Positions 47,082 through 57,035 are shown, counted from the stretch's first letter. The stretch is 64,000 nt of DNA from Eubacteriales bacterium SKADARSKE-1 (GCA_030920305.1 JARLUB010000005.1:1-64000), one strand, 5' to 3'. Program-made: numbers and translations. The notes: generated from the letters alone by a model not told the origin.

Positions 47082-49127
47082 TCACACCCTTTTTAATCCA
47101 TTTAATATAGATGATGAATTAAGATCCACTTTTTTTTCTATGCCTTTTATTTTCACACCATATATGTCTCCATTAATATTCAAATCTATCAGGCCAAGCT
47201 CAGCCATAACATCAAATATTAGAAGTAGTTTGCAAAAATCCAGGTTGTATTCTTTTAACCTAAAATATAAAATATTTACATCAAACACTTTTAATCTTGA
47301 GGTTTTTATGCATTTATAAACATAGGAAAAATCTTCTCGTGTGGGAAACACTTTCTCTAATGATACTAAATCTAAATATTCTGATTTTTTTATAGTTTCG
47401 TAAAGTCTTTTTTGTTTTAATAATATTTCATTATCAAGCTGAGAAAATTTCATATCCTCTATAAAAACAGAAAGGCTCTCTCGCCCGTTAAATTCTGATT
47501 TATCTAAAGTTACTGCTAAATCAAGTAAATCTCCCTCTATGTAATAAAATTCTTCAGCTGTCGTAAAAAATTTCATTGCTGTTATACTCTGGTTGTCTCT
47601 GTTAAACTTAAGCCTCAAATGTTTTCCTTGACCAACCGGTTCAATACTGCAAAGCTTCATATCATATAGTCCAAAAACTGGTTTCGGATTATCTTTCCCA
47701 AATGGCTCAAGCAGTTTAACTTGTTCTACCATATCAAGAGACAGTGTTGCAGGGTTTAACTTGCAGCTAATTTCTAAAGATGGGAACGGCACTTCACTTT
47801 TTCCCCAAAAGGCTTCTATATCATTTTTTAATCTTTCAATATTTTCTACCTTGATATCAAAACCCGCCGCCATTGGATGACCACCAAATTTAATTAAATA
47901 GTCTGAGCACACATTAATAGCATCGTATATTGAAAAACCTTCTATGCTTCTGGCCGAACCTCTGGCTATACCATCAAATTTTGTCAAAACAATAGTTGGC
48001 TTCCCATACTTTTCAAGTAGCCTGGCTGCGACTATTCCAATAACCCCATGGTGCCAATTATGCCCTTCAATTATTAAAATTTGCTCCAAAAGTCTTTTTG
48101 GTTCATTTTGCAAAATCATCTCTGCTTGACTTAAAATATCAGCTTCTATCTCTTTTCGCTTCATGTTTTCTGCTTCTAATTCTGAAGCTATGGCTAAAAC
48201 TTTCTCCTCATTATCTGATGTAAAGAGCTCTACAACTTTTTCAGTCGAACTAAGGCGCCCCGCAGCATTAATTCTTGGTACTATATTAAATGCAACATTG
48301 GTAGCCGTAAGCTTTTTCCCAAAAATTCGCGCCTTTTCAAGAAGCGCTCTTAAGCCCACACTATTTGTTCTTGAAATATGTTCTAAGCCCAATTTAACAA
48401 AGAGTCTATTTTGGCCTTTTAAAGGGACAATATCTCCTACCGTTCCTATTAATACCAAATCAATATAATTTTCAATTACAAAGTCAAGGTCTAAATCTTC
48501 ACCTTCCATTGCAACTATAAGTTTAAATGCTAATCCTACACCCGCAAAATCTTTAAATTCTGATGTACAATCATTTCTATGTGGATCTACAATAGCACAG
48601 GCGTCTGGCAAAACTTTTGGAACTTTATGATGGTCTGTTATTACAACATCTATATTAAACGATTTAGCATAACTTATTTCGTCTACCGCTGTTATTCCGT
48701 TATCTACTGTTACAATCAAATCAACATTTTCTGCATGCAATTTGTCTATAATTGATTTATTAAGACCATATCCGTCATTTTCCCGACTTGGAATATAATA
48801 AATAACATTTGCACCAAGGCTTTCAAAATAAGAATAAAGCAACGACGTAGCCGTCACTCCGTCTGCATCATAGTCACCACAAACGCAAATTTTTTGAGAG
48901 CTACCTATTGCTTCTTTTATTCGCAATACAGCTTTGTTCATATCAATAAAGTCAACATTTTTAAGCTGTAAATAATCATCAAATAATAATTCTTTTATTT
49001 TTTTTGAATCTACGGCTTCCCTTATGTCAAGAAGAGCCGCAAGAAAAGGTGGGAGATTATACTTTTCTGCAATAAAAGCTGCTTTTTCCTTATTTAATTT
49101 TAATACTTCCCAATTTTTTATGCTCAA
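47082..49127 (-). CDS. recJ: single-stranded-DNA-specific exonuclease RecJ
   Basis: A 681-residue 5'-3' ssDNA exonuclease of the DHH family. CGDYDADGVTATS, VTVDNGITA, VITDHHKVP (DHH) and GGHPMAAGF (DHHA1) are present. It starts with TTG at 49127 (SIKNWEVLK follows, a typical beginning). First gene of recJ-rel-MBL-hemZ-kinase. Confidence 0.95.
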   Translation of the reverse strand: MSIKNWEVLKLNKEKAAFIAEKYNLPPFLAALLDIREAVDSKKIKELLFDDYLQLKNVDFIDMNKAVLRIKEAIGSSQKICVCGDYDADGVTATSLLYSYFESLGANVIYYIPSRENDGYGLNKSIIDKLHAENVDLIVTVDNGITAVDEISYAKSFNIDVVITDHHKVPKVLPDACAIVDPHRNDCTSEFKDFAGVGLAFKLIVAMEGEDLDLDFVIENYIDLVLIGTVGDIVPLKGQNRLFVKLGLEHISRTNSVGLRALLEKARIFGKKLTATNVAFNIVPRINAAGRLSSTEKVVELFTSDNEEKVLAIASELEAENMKRKEIEADILSQAEMILQNEPKRLLEQILIIEGHNWHHGVIGIVAARLLEKYGKPTIVLTKFDGIARGSARSIEGFSIYDAINVCSDYLIKFGGHPMAAGFDIKVENIERLKNDIEAFWGKSEVPFPSLEISCKLNPATLSLDMVEQVKLLEPFGKDNPKPVFGLYDMKLCSIEPVGQGKHLRLKFNRDNQSITAMKFFTTAEEFYYIEGDLLDLAVTLDKSEFNGRESLSVFIEDMKFSQLDNEILLKQKRLYETIKKSEYLDLVSLEKVFPTREDFSYVYKCIKTSRLKVFDVNILYFRLKEYNLDFCKLLLIFDVMAELGLIDLNINGDIYGVKIKGIEKKVDLNSSSILNGLKRV

Positions 49128-49167
49128 ATATTTTCACACTCTCTAAAAGTAAACTTATCACTATATG

Positions 49168-49196
49168 ATTTTACCTGTTTATTATAAATTTTTCAA
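49168..49196 (-). promoter_or_regulatory. recJ operon promoter
   Basis: Minus-strand TTGAAA (49191-49196), 17-base spacer, TAAAAT (49168-49173), about 40 bases before the TTG start. Confidence 0.6.
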
Positions 49197-49515
49197 GGTG
49201 AACTTATATTTATTGTCAAATCACTCCAACAACAATATAAGATACTTTTAGTAATATTAATAAAATATTCCAGTTAATTTATAAAATTTAGTCTCAATAA
49301 TAGAATTTATTTATTTCGCTTTATAGTTCTAAATAAGAATTATAAACATTATTCTTTATGGTAAACTCAGCGTGGTTTTTGTTTGGTGTTGGCTAAAAAC
49401 TTTCATCAAATAGTAATTGTTGCACTATTTTTTATACAAAAAGTTCTTTTTTAAAGTTTTAAAAGTTTACAACAAACACAGGCTAGATTTTAAAATTAAA
49501 AAGGAGAAATCTCAA
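49197..49515. other. AT-rich leader before the small secreted protein
   Basis: It holds no convincing gene, and I could not settle on a promoter. The frame of the next gene is open from 49417 but without a ribosome site. Confidence 0.45.
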
Positions 49516-49902
49516 ATGAAACAGGTCCTATCAAGTATCCTTGCTGGAATCATGCTGATCAGTTCAATTGGTTTAGTCTCAGCCTTTGCTGACGAGTCAG
49601 AAACTATCAATATTGGTATTATTGATAGCATTAGTGAACCTGATACAAAAAATAGCGATCTAAGTACATCTTTTTTGAAAAATTATATAACTTTAGCAAA
49701 AGACTATCCTGTTGGCAATTTAATACTAAAGCAATTAAACACTATTAATGACAGTGTCGAAAGTTTTACTGGTTTTAATACTAAAGCAAATAGCTTTTAC
49801 ATTGCTGGAGGTATTGCAACGTTACTTACAGTGGCTCTAGCGTATAATAAGTTAAATAACATCTTAACGCGAGAATTTTCTAGTATCTCCTTATCATTAT
49901 AA
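49516..49902 (+). CDS. small secreted or membrane-tethered protein (128 residues)
   Basis: AAGGAG lies 8 bases before the ATG. A classical signal peptide (MKQVLSSILAGIMLISSIG, cleavage after VSAFA) is followed by about 70 polar residues and a hydrophobic segment near residue 100 (FYIAGGIATLLTVALAY), then a short tail ending SLSL. No family recognised. It shares size, order of parts and signal-peptide style with the protein at 59773. Confidence 0.72.
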   Translation: MKQVLSSILAGIMLISSIGLVSAFADESETINIGIIDSISEPDTKNSDLSTSFLKNYITLAKDYPVGNLILKQLNTINDSVESFTGFNTKANSFYIAGGIATLLTVALAYNKLNNILTREFSSISLSL

Positions 49903-50116
49903 TATCTCCCGAAAACTTAAAGCATAAATTTTGGTCATTAGTCATAATTAATATTTAGAATAAAAACTTAAAAGTATAAGTAAGACAATAGTTTTTGAAT
50001 TTATTTAACGGATTTTGTATTTTAGAACAATAAGTAATAATATACTTGCAGCTTTAGTACTTATCCTTCTATAAAAATTTTGTAGTTTGCAATAAGCAAA
50101 AATATATATTTAAAAT

Positions 50117-50148
50117 TTAGAAAGTCTCCTATATAGGAGACTTTCTAA
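50117..50148 (-). terminator. terminator after galE
   Basis: A perfect palindrome TTAGAAAGTCTCCTAT and its complement, 20 bases past the galE stop. The T-tract is weak on both strands, so it may serve both flanking genes. Confidence 0.7.
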
Positions 50149-50168
50149 GCTTTATATAATGCTTTATC

Positions 50169-51191
50169 CTAGTTTATAACGTAGCCAGTTGGATTTTTAC
50201 TCTGCCAATGCCAAGCATCTTCACACATTTTGTTAATATCAAATTGAGCCTTAAATCCAAGCTCACAAAATGCCTTATCGGTGTTAGCATAAACAACCGC
50301 TATGTCCCCTTCTCTTGGCGAACCCGTTTCATAACTTATTCTTTTACCGGTTGCCTTTTCAAATGCCTTTATTAACTCTAAAACGCTATAACCCCTTGAT
50401 GTACCAAGATTATAAATATTAATTCCTTGATTCTGCATAGTCTTTTCTATTGCTTTTATATGTCCCCTAGCTAAGTCAACTACATGAATATAGTCTCTTA
50501 TACAAGTACCATCCGGAGTGTTGTAGTTTCCCCCAAAAACCGTAAGCTTTGAAAGCTTACCGATGGCAACTTGCGAAACATAAGGCATTAGATTATTGGG
50601 AATACCTTTAGGGTCTTCACCAATTAATCCACTTTCATGCGCACCTACCGGATTAAAATAGCGAAGAAGCGTTATGCTCCAGCCATTGTCAGACGAAAAA
50701 ACATCTTTTAGCATTTCTTCTACAATATATTTTGTTCTTCCATATGGGTTGGTAACCTTTCCAGTTGGCATAGATTCTACATATGGAGGTAATGATTCAT
50801 CGCCATATACTGTTGCCGATGAACTAAACACTAATTTTTTAACATTAAACTTTTGCATGACCTCACATAACACTATAGTTCCAAAAATGTTATTATCAAA
50901 GTATAATAGTGGTTTTTTACAAGACTCACCAACAGATTTAAGCCCCGCAAAATGTATCACCACATCAATTTTATTATCGGAAAAAATTTTTTCCAGATCT
51001 TTTTTATTTCTAATATCGCAACAATATGATTTCATATCTTTGCCGGTAATCTTTTTTATTCTATCTATAACTTGAGGTGCACTGTTAGAGTAGTTATCAA
51101 CACTAATTACATTATAGCCGTTATTAATTAGCTCAACGCAAGTATGGCTACCAATATATCCAGCTCCTCCGGTTACTAAAACATTTAACAT
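50169..51191 (-). CDS. galE: UDP-glucose 4-epimerase
   Basis: A 340-residue short-chain dehydrogenase-type epimerase interconverting UDP-glucose and UDP-galactose. NAD-binding GGAGYIGSHT at the N-terminus, catalytic SSATVYG (Ser) and YGRTKY (Tyr, Lys), and RYFNPVGAHESG. It can supply sugar for the surface polysaccharide cluster. AAGGAGG precedes the ATG. Confidence 0.96.
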   Translation of the reverse strand: MLNVLVTGGAGYIGSHTCVELINNGYNVISVDNYSNSAPQVIDRIKKITGKDMKSYCCDIRNKKDLEKIFSDNKIDVVIHFAGLKSVGESCKKPLLYFDNNIFGTIVLCEVMQKFNVKKLVFSSSATVYGDESLPPYVESMPTGKVTNPYGRTKYIVEEMLKDVFSSDNGWSITLLRYFNPVGAHESGLIGEDPKGIPNNLMPYVSQVAIGKLSKLTVFGGNYNTPDGTCIRDYIHVVDLARGHIKAIEKTMQNQGINIYNLGTSRGYSVLELIKAFEKATGKRISYETGSPREGDIAVVYANTDKAFCELGFKAQFDINKMCEDAWHWQSKNPTGYVIN

Positions 51192-51203
51192 AAGTCCTCC
51201 TTT

Positions 51204-52181
51204 TTACTTTATAAGAAATCTTGGTAAATACTCAATTATTGCATAACAAATTAACAAAACTGGTAAAATCTTAACATTAACTCCACCCTGCTCACCAATA
51301 GCATTTTTATAATCTAACTCTGTTGTGCTCTTTTCTTTTATAGATTTTATTAATTTAATACTGTGCTTTAAATATATTCTATTTGCAAAAGCACCTGAAA
51401 AAATCATTATTAATATATTTAAAAAACTAAGTATGTACGGCATAAAAAATAATATTTTTTCAAGTGTTGACAAATCCGGGCTTCCCAATACAAGTTCTAC
51501 TATCCCTATAGAATCAGAATTTAAAGCAGAACCCGTAGAATTTAAAAGTACTTTGGCAATACTTTGAGTATAGTTATAAGTAATAAAAGATGAAGCAATC
51601 ATGATACCAAAAACTAGTGCAGTTATAATAGCTCCTATTTTATATTGTTTTCTGTACAAAAACCAAGCACCAGAAAACAAAAATGCTCCAAAATTAAATT
51701 TGCTTTTATTTTGATCTTTTATTTTTTTGAAAATAGACATATAGTATGGCGTATTAGTTCTTACATATTTAGCAATTTCGCCTGATGGGACTCCATCTAT
51801 AGGTTCATTTGGGTCAACTCCACCCATAGGATCAAAAACAAAAGGAATTCCTGATAAAAATGGATTTCCTTGTGTTGAATTGTTTTGTGCGCTTCCAAAA
51901 ATAAAACCACAGCTTTCACAAAACATAGAATCTTTAGAATTATTGGCGCCACATCTAGGGCATGATTTTAATTCATCCCCATAATTGTTTTCGGAATCAT
52001 TATTACTTTTTGATGGCGAATAAGCTTTATCTGTTCCATGAACATCTTTATATAAGCAGTTGCCAATCAACTCATAACAATTCCTATGGTATGGGGCACC
52101 ACAATCCGGGCAAACCACTATATCATCACTATCAGAAAAAATTTTTTTACAAACAGGACATTCGGTATTTCTATAATCCAT
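51204..52181 (-). CDS. zinc-ribbon/RING-like DUF2628-type membrane protein
   Basis: A 325-residue protein. The N-terminus has a RING-like finger (CPVCKKIF, CPDCGAPYHRNCYE) and then a zinc ribbon (CPRCGANN, CESCGF). After a linker come FNFGAFLFSGAWFLYRKQYK, typical of DUF2628, and three to four membrane segments. Role unknown; it lies 12 bases upstream of galE, with AGGAG before its ATG. Confidence 0.75.
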   Translation of the reverse strand: MDYRNTECPVCKKIFSDSDDIVVCPDCGAPYHRNCYELIGNCLYKDVHGTDKAYSPSKSNNDSENNYGDELKSCPRCGANNSKDSMFCESCGFIFGSAQNNSTQGNPFLSGIPFVFDPMGGVDPNEPIDGVPSGEIAKYVRTNTPYYMSIFKKIKDQNKSKFNFGAFLFSGAWFLYRKQYKIGAIITALVFGIMIASSFITYNYTQSIAKVLLNSTGSALNSDSIGIVELVLGSPDLSTLEKILFFMPYILSFLNILIMIFSGAFANRIYLKHSIKLIKSIKEKSTTELDYKNAIGEQGGVNVKILPVLLICYAIIEYLPRFLIK

Positions 52182-52357
52182 TATTTTTCTCCTATATATT
52201 TAAAATAAAAGCCTTACTTTTTCACTTTCACCTAACTCAAAGGCATTTTCGAACCCAAAACTATCAACTACTTTAAATTGTACATAATATATTGAAAAAA
52301 TTCAATAAAAAGTTCACTTAATATATTGAAAACAAAATACATTTGTTAACCTTTTCA

Positions 52358-52386
52358 TTGACACTTTACTTAGAAAATAATATAAT
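52358..52386 (+). promoter_or_regulatory. consensus promoter of tRNA-Leu
   Basis: TTGACA (52358-52363), 17-base spacer, TATAAT (52381-52386): both hexamers are perfect sigma-A consensus, 18 bases before the tRNA. Confidence 0.92.
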
Positions 52387-52404
52387 TTAAGAAACAAAAA
52401 ATGA

Positions 52405-52491
52405 GCGGATATGGCGAAATTGGCAGACGCGTATGGTTCAGGTCCATATGAAAGAAATTTCATGCAGGTTCAAGTCCTGTTATCCGCACCA
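52405..52491 (+). tRNA. tRNA-Leu (anticodon CAG)
   Basis: A class II tRNA with acceptor stem GCGGATA/TATCCGC, discriminator A and encoded CCA (52489-52491). The anticodon stem TATGG/CCATA encloses TTCAGGT (CAG). A long variable arm (GAAAGAAATTTC) and T arm GGTTCAAGTCC complete it. Confidence 0.95.
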
Positions 52492-52585
52492 AGATATTGA
52501 AATTCAAACCATTTAAGTTATATTAAAGTGAATGCGTTATAAGCAATAATAAAATACTTGAAAATAATAAAAATCCATCTAAAAA

Positions 52586-52771
52586 ATGTTTGCAAACGAA
52601 AGCTCTGGGCATAGTTATTGGTATAAAACGAGAGTATACAATAACGCTATAACAATCGCCAAAAAGGAAAAAGCAGATTTATTTATTATCAATATAGCCA
52701 CTCTCGATAGATATAAATTTATGGTAAATTTTTTAGAGGAATTTTATGATGAATGGAATGGTTTAAAATGA
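52586..52771 (+). CDS. possible 61-residue protein, or a gene remnant
   Basis: A short frame without a clear ribosome site. It encodes a polar, folded-looking peptide (AKKEKADLFIINIATLDRY, FLEEFYDEWNGLK). Its TGA overlaps the ATG of the next gene in an ATGA, which suggests coupled translation. It may be the tail of a decayed gene inserted beside tRNA-Leu. Not recognised. Confidence 0.35.
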   Translation: MFANESSGHSYWYKTRVYNNAITIAKKEKADLFIINIATLDRYKFMVNFLEEFYDEWNGLK

Positions 52772-53460
52772 AATTAATCAAAATTTGCACAATAGTAATT
52801 TTATTAATTTGTTATATAACGATTAAAAGCCCCATTAAAATTTATGCTTTTGGTGTATATACACATTGCTATATCGGAAGTTTAACTTGGCAAGAAAATA
52901 ATATGTCAAAACAATATGAACAAGAAAATATAAAGGCTTACGAAAGTGGCATAATGGTTGCGGATATAGGTCTTTTGAATTGGGACAAAAAATATAAAAT
53001 AGACTCTGATTCCTTCGAATTTAAAAATAAAATGGTTGAAATCGCAAGTAGAAGTAATTCTAAAGATACTAAGTTATTTGCATTAGGATGGTCTGACCAT
53101 GTGTATCATGATAAACATGGATCTGTTAAAAAGGTCATTTCAATTGATGAAGGCTATAGAAAAAGTTGTTTAATTATTGATAAATATATTATAAGTCAAA
53201 TTGGAGAAATCACTTTGAAAGATTTATATATTGATTGTAATTTAATCCGAGATACATATAAGGCTTTGTGCAACTTCTCTCCAACAGATGAGCAAATCAA
53301 GCAAGAGTTAGACCTATCATTAAATATGATGAAATTAATGATAAGTCAAGTTGACAAAAATTTAACAAATCTTGAAAAAGAAAAAGCAGAGACCGAATTA
53401 TTAATGGTTTCTAAAAACTGTGGAAATAAAAATCCTGATAGCACTATTTTACATTTCTAA
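52768..53460 (+). CDS. secreted zinc-dependent phospholipase C-like protein
   Basis: 230 residues with a signal peptide (ICTIVILLICYITI, ending near YAFG). The pattern of YTHCYIGSL at the mature N-terminus, SGIMVADIG, and FALGWSDHVYHDKHG resembles the zinc-binding His/Asp sites of the bacterial phospholipase C/S1-P1 nuclease family. Length is close to that family. Overall similarity is weak and activity is not assured. I chose ATG 52768 for the ATGA overlap and the signal-peptide start; 52753 is possible. Confidence 0.5.
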   Translation: MKLIKICTIVILLICYITIKSPIKIYAFGVYTHCYIGSLTWQENNMSKQYEQENIKAYESGIMVADIGLLNWDKKYKIDSDSFEFKNKMVEIASRSNSKDTKLFALGWSDHVYHDKHGSVKKVISIDEGYRKSCLIIDKYIISQIGEITLKDLYIDCNLIRDTYKALCNFSPTDEQIKQELDLSLNMMKLMISQVDKNLTNLEKEKAETELLMVSKNCGNKNPDSTILHF

Positions 53461-53565
53461 TAAACTATAATCATCCAAAGCCACTAACTCAAATGATGTT
53501 AGTGGTTATCTTGTCATTTATGAATATTTAGATTAATTTAGCAAAAAATAAACCTGGTGATAAAA

Positions 53566-54237
53566 ATGATAATTTCTTTTATTAGAACAATTCTTTTATA
53601 TATATTCATAATTTTGGCAGTGAGGCTAATGGGGAAACGACAAATAAGTGAACTGCAAACTTCTGAATTAGTTGTAACACTTCTAATATCAGACATTGCT
53701 GCTATTCCTATGCAAAATTCCGGACTTCCTTTGCTTAGCGGATTAATTCCAATAATGGTGCTCGTTGCTTGTGAAATATTAATTTCTGTTATCATGCTTA
53801 AAAGCACAAAATTCAGAAGATTTATTTGTGGAAATCCCGTTATTTTAATAAATAATGGGAAATTAGATCAGAAACAAATGAAAAACCTTAGAATGAGCAT
53901 TGAAGATTTAGAGGAAGAATTAAGACAAATGGATGTCTCCAGCGTATCTGATATTGCCTTTGCCATAGTTGAAACAAACGGAAAAATTAGCATAATAAAA
54001 AAACCAGAAAAGCAGCAGCCAGATACATCCATGCTTAACATTCAAGCCCCGGATAATGGTATTGAAACAGTTGTTGTTCGTGATGGAGAGTTATCAGACT
54101 TTTGCATTAAACTTTGTGGTTTAACTAAAGAGTGGATATATGGGGTTTTAAAAAAGCAAAATGTTAACATTAAAGAGGTATTTATTATGACAGCAAACAA
54201 AAACAAAGACTTTAATATTATAAAAAAAGAGGTATGA
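53566..54237 (+). CDS. DUF421 (YetF-type) membrane protein
   Basis: A 223-residue protein with three membrane segments at the N-terminus, the hallmark RLMGKRQISELQTSELVVTLL, and a soluble C-terminal alpha/beta part (INNGKLDQKQMKNLRMSIEDL, LRQMDVSSVSDIAFAIVE). YetF-type proteins are found near spore-germination and stress genes; function unclear. GGTGA lies upstream of ATG 53566; a GTG at 53557 overlaps it. Followed by its usual partner, DUF4363. Confidence 0.88.
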   Translation: MIISFIRTILLYIFIILAVRLMGKRQISELQTSELVVTLLISDIAAIPMQNSGLPLLSGLIPIMVLVACEILISVIMLKSTKFRRFICGNPVILINNGKLDQKQMKNLRMSIEDLEEELRQMDVSSVSDIAFAIVETNGKISIIKKPEKQQPDTSMLNIQAPDNGIETVVVRDGELSDFCIKLCGLTKEWIYGVLKKQNVNIKEVFIMTANKNKDFNIIKKEV

Positions 54238-54242
54238 ATTTA

Positions 54243-54623
54243 ATGAAACGCACTTTTATAGCGATTTTCATGCTTGTTTTTGTTATTTCATTTTGTGTAG
54301 CAGAAGTAATTTTTCTAAATAACTTAATTTCAGAGTTTAAAAGCGACATAGAAATAACAGAAAGCTTTGTAAGTAATAACAAAATAGAGGAAGCTATCAA
54401 AGAAAATCAAAAAATAATACATGATTGGAAAGCAAAACATAATCTAATTTCTACTTTTATTGACCATGAACCTCTAGGAGAAATTGAGACAAGCTTTACA
54501 ATAATGAAGGCAAGTTTAGAAAATGATGAAAAGGAAGACTTTGCTGTAGAAAGCCAAAAAGCCTTAGTACAACTAGAGCAATTAAATTCAACTGAATTGC
54601 CACTTTTGGGAAATATACTGTAA
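54243..54623 (+). CDS. DUF4363 family small membrane-anchored protein
   Basis: 126 residues: an N-terminal membrane anchor and a helical extracytoplasmic part (HDWKAKHNLISTFIDHEPL). DUF4363 proteins commonly follow DUF421 genes, as here. The start could also be ATG 54234, which overlaps the DUF421 stop (ATGA); I prefer 54243, at normal distance from AGAGG. Confidence 0.8.
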   Translation: MKRTFIAIFMLVFVISFCVAEVIFLNNLISEFKSDIEITESFVSNNKIEEAIKENQKIIHDWKAKHNLISTFIDHEPLGEIETSFTIMKASLENDEKEDFAVESQKALVQLEQLNSTELPLLGNIL

Positions 54624-54666
54624 ATTTTGCACTTAATTAAAAAACTTTCTTTAATATAAAATTATA

Positions 54667-54716
54667 AAAGTTTAGCTTGAATCAGTCCACACTGAATTTT
54701 CAAACTAAACTTTTTA
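54667..54716 (+). terminator. terminator after the DUF421-DUF4363 unit
   Basis: An imperfect stem, AAAGTTTAGCTTGAA with TTTCAAACTAAACTTT, followed by TTTTATTTT. Confidence 0.65.
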
Positions 54717-54750
54717 TTTTAGCTCCAACGTAATTAGGCCGTAAAACTAT

Positions 54751-57009
54751 TTAACTTTCATTTAAATTTAACTTTTTTCTTGTAAAAAAACGACTTACTA
54801 TAATAAAGATCAACAATCCTCCAACCATAACATACGGTATAATCTTAGAGGCACTTGCAACTCCATTTGAAATTCCAGCACCAATAAGTGTTGGAGCAAT
54901 ACCACTACCAATTTTACTTACAAATATAAATATAAGTGCAAATGTTGTTCTATCAAGTCCACTTATCTTTTGCTCATATAAGGCTTCAACAATTACTATA
55001 AGTCCGAATGAATCAGCAATTGCTAAAACAATAACAGAAATTATTGCTACAAATAAATTATTAAATAAGCAAAATAAAGTTATCGAAGTAATAATCATTA
55101 ACTCATAAATTAAAATTAACTTTTTATTGGTAAACTTTTTCATACTCACTCTAGAAAGCGGATTTGTTAAATAAGCTGTTGTTATATAGTTCATCATAAT
55201 CATAGCAGATATAATTGTTTGTGATAGATTAATTTCATTTCCAAACAGTGGAATTGAGTAATTAATAAACATGCTGGAAATACATATTGGGATAACTATC
55301 AGAAAAATATAAAGTGTACAAGATGGAATGGTAAATATTTTTTTTACCTGCTGAAAGGAAAATCCACTAAGTTTAATAGTATTTTTTATATTTGTAACTG
55401 GGAAAAGCAATAATCCTATTAATGATACAATTGCCGCTAGCATAAATACAAAACTGTACGAAGTTCTATCTGCTAAAAGACCCCCTATAACTACACCGCA
55501 ACTAGCTCCTACTAACATACCCACACTAATTGCTGAAGAAAACTTTGTTCTCTCTTCAATGCTATTTTGAGCTGAGGCACACATGCGAGTTGACGCTAAA
55601 ATAGCTGCTAAACCGAAACCATATATAAACCTTGAAACAGAGAATAGCCCTAAAGTAGATGAAAAAGAGGATAAAACAAGCCCTATAGCACTAAATGCAA
55701 CTCCTAAAATAATTGCAGTTTTTAGCCCAACTTTAGAAATCAATTTTCCCCAAACCATAACGCCTATTACTGTTGCTAAAATCCCTACCGTTACAGGAAG
55801 CCCTATTAAAGTATTAGGTGCATTAGGATCATTAAGGTTTTTAAACAAATTATAAGAGACAATGGATATAAAACCTGTATCTAAGCCAAGTGCAATTTGT
55901 ATTATAAAGAAAAATAGCCGAATTCCTGAAATATCCATTTCCTTTTTTAATTTTTTCTTTTTACCTTCTTTTATTGAACTTCCTATAAATAAACTTATTT
56001 CTAAAGATAAAAGCACAGTTATTGCAATTAGTACAGCTGCATCAATAGAAACTTCTATTACTTTATTTTGTATGGTTTCTTCATTAACATGAGAGTTAAC
56101 GTTTACATAATAAACATTATTATCAGATACAATTTTAGTTGTAGAACTGTCTCCAATTTTATGGTTTGTAATTGAAATGTCACTAATTTCAGGTATATCT
56201 TGTACTAAAGTATTAAAGTATGCATCAAGTCCCACTATTTCTTCCATTTTTATACCTTGAGCCATAATTTTCTCAAGATCACCTTTTACAGTTTGTGAGA
56301 CCCCGTCAGATATTTTAGAAACAGAAGCGGTATATTCATCTGTAAAAGTTTTCACTACAAAAGTACCTAAAACTAGCTGTGCAGCTATTAATAATAATAT
56401 TCCTGATATTTTTAAAATATTAAAATTTATGCTTCCTTTGATTGAAAGTAAGATGAAAAAAACAAGTAGAGACAATACAGCAACTGCCAACATAACAAGT
56501 AGATCTATTTGTATTATAGATTGAATATAGTCGTTTACATTAGTACTTACAAAGGACTTGTCCAGCAAAAGAACCATCGATGACTTTTCATTTATTGGGC
56601 TACTTGTATATATTCCATTTGAGTCTTCTACATATTTGTTGTTTAACAACTTATTTGAAACGGATGAAATTTTTTCGCCAGATGAATACAATACTTTGCA
56701 GTTTGAATCAATAACACCTACACCTAAGATGTCAGTAGAGACACTCAGAGCATCCTCTAACAACTTATCTATACCATAAAATCGTTCTATTGGCTTACCA
56801 AAACTTGTAGAATATTGAATATTATTGCGTATTCCTGTTACACTTAAATTACTCGCATCAGTGTAAACTTCTGTTGTAAGTTTTTGATACGACATTACGT
56901 TAAGTATAGAAGAAAATGCGGTAACTACTGTAAAAATGGATATCACAAGAGCAAGAAATTTTAAGGACAAAATAATTTGCTTGTTTTTTACTTTTTTCTC
57001 GGTGTTCAT
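54751..57009 (-). CDS. MFS transporter fused to an N-terminal extracytoplasmic sensor region
   Basis: 752 residues. The first 350 hold two extracytoplasmic segments (about 37-165 and 220-325) bounded by membrane helices, like sensor-kinase input modules (ILGVGVIDSNCKVLYSSGEK). The remainder is a 12-helix major facilitator with LIGLPVTVGILATVIGVMVW, GKLISKVGLKTAIILG and RFIYGFGLAAILASTR. It is 26 bases downstream of a substrate-binding protein gene, with no ABC permease or ATPase nearby. The pair may sense and move one ligand. Substrate unknown. Confidence 0.78.
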   Translation of the reverse strand: MNTEKKVKNKQIILSLKFLALVISIFTVVTAFSSILNVMSYQKLTTEVYTDASNLSVTGIRNNIQYSTSFGKPIERFYGIDKLLEDALSVSTDILGVGVIDSNCKVLYSSGEKISSVSNKLLNNKYVEDSNGIYTSSPINEKSSMVLLLDKSFVSTNVNDYIQSIIQIDLLVMLAVAVLSLLVFFILLSIKGSINFNILKISGILLLIAAQLVLGTFVVKTFTDEYTASVSKISDGVSQTVKGDLEKIMAQGIKMEEIVGLDAYFNTLVQDIPEISDISITNHKIGDSSTTKIVSDNNVYYVNVNSHVNEETIQNKVIEVSIDAAVLIAITVLLSLEISLFIGSSIKEGKKKKLKKEMDISGIRLFFFIIQIALGLDTGFISIVSYNLFKNLNDPNAPNTLIGLPVTVGILATVIGVMVWGKLISKVGLKTAIILGVAFSAIGLVLSSFSSTLGLFSVSRFIYGFGLAAILASTRMCASAQNSIEERTKFSSAISVGMLVGASCGVVIGGLLADRTSYSFVFMLAAIVSLIGLLLFPVTNIKNTIKLSGFSFQQVKKIFTIPSCTLYIFLIVIPICISSMFINYSIPLFGNEINLSQTIISAMIMMNYITTAYLTNPLSRVSMKKFTNKKLILIYELMIITSITLFCLFNNLFVAIISVIVLAIADSFGLIVIVEALYEQKISGLDRTTFALIFIFVSKIGSGIAPTLIGAGISNGVASASKIIPYVMVGGLLIFIIVSRFFTRKKLNLNES

Positions 57010-57035
57010 AATACAACCTCATCTATACATAAAAA

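Noticed and set aside
52200-52500. CRISPR arrays, rRNA, tmRNA or insertion sequences anywhere in the window
   Set aside because: I looked for spaced direct repeats, transposase motifs and rRNA cores along the whole window and found none; only three tRNAs are supported.
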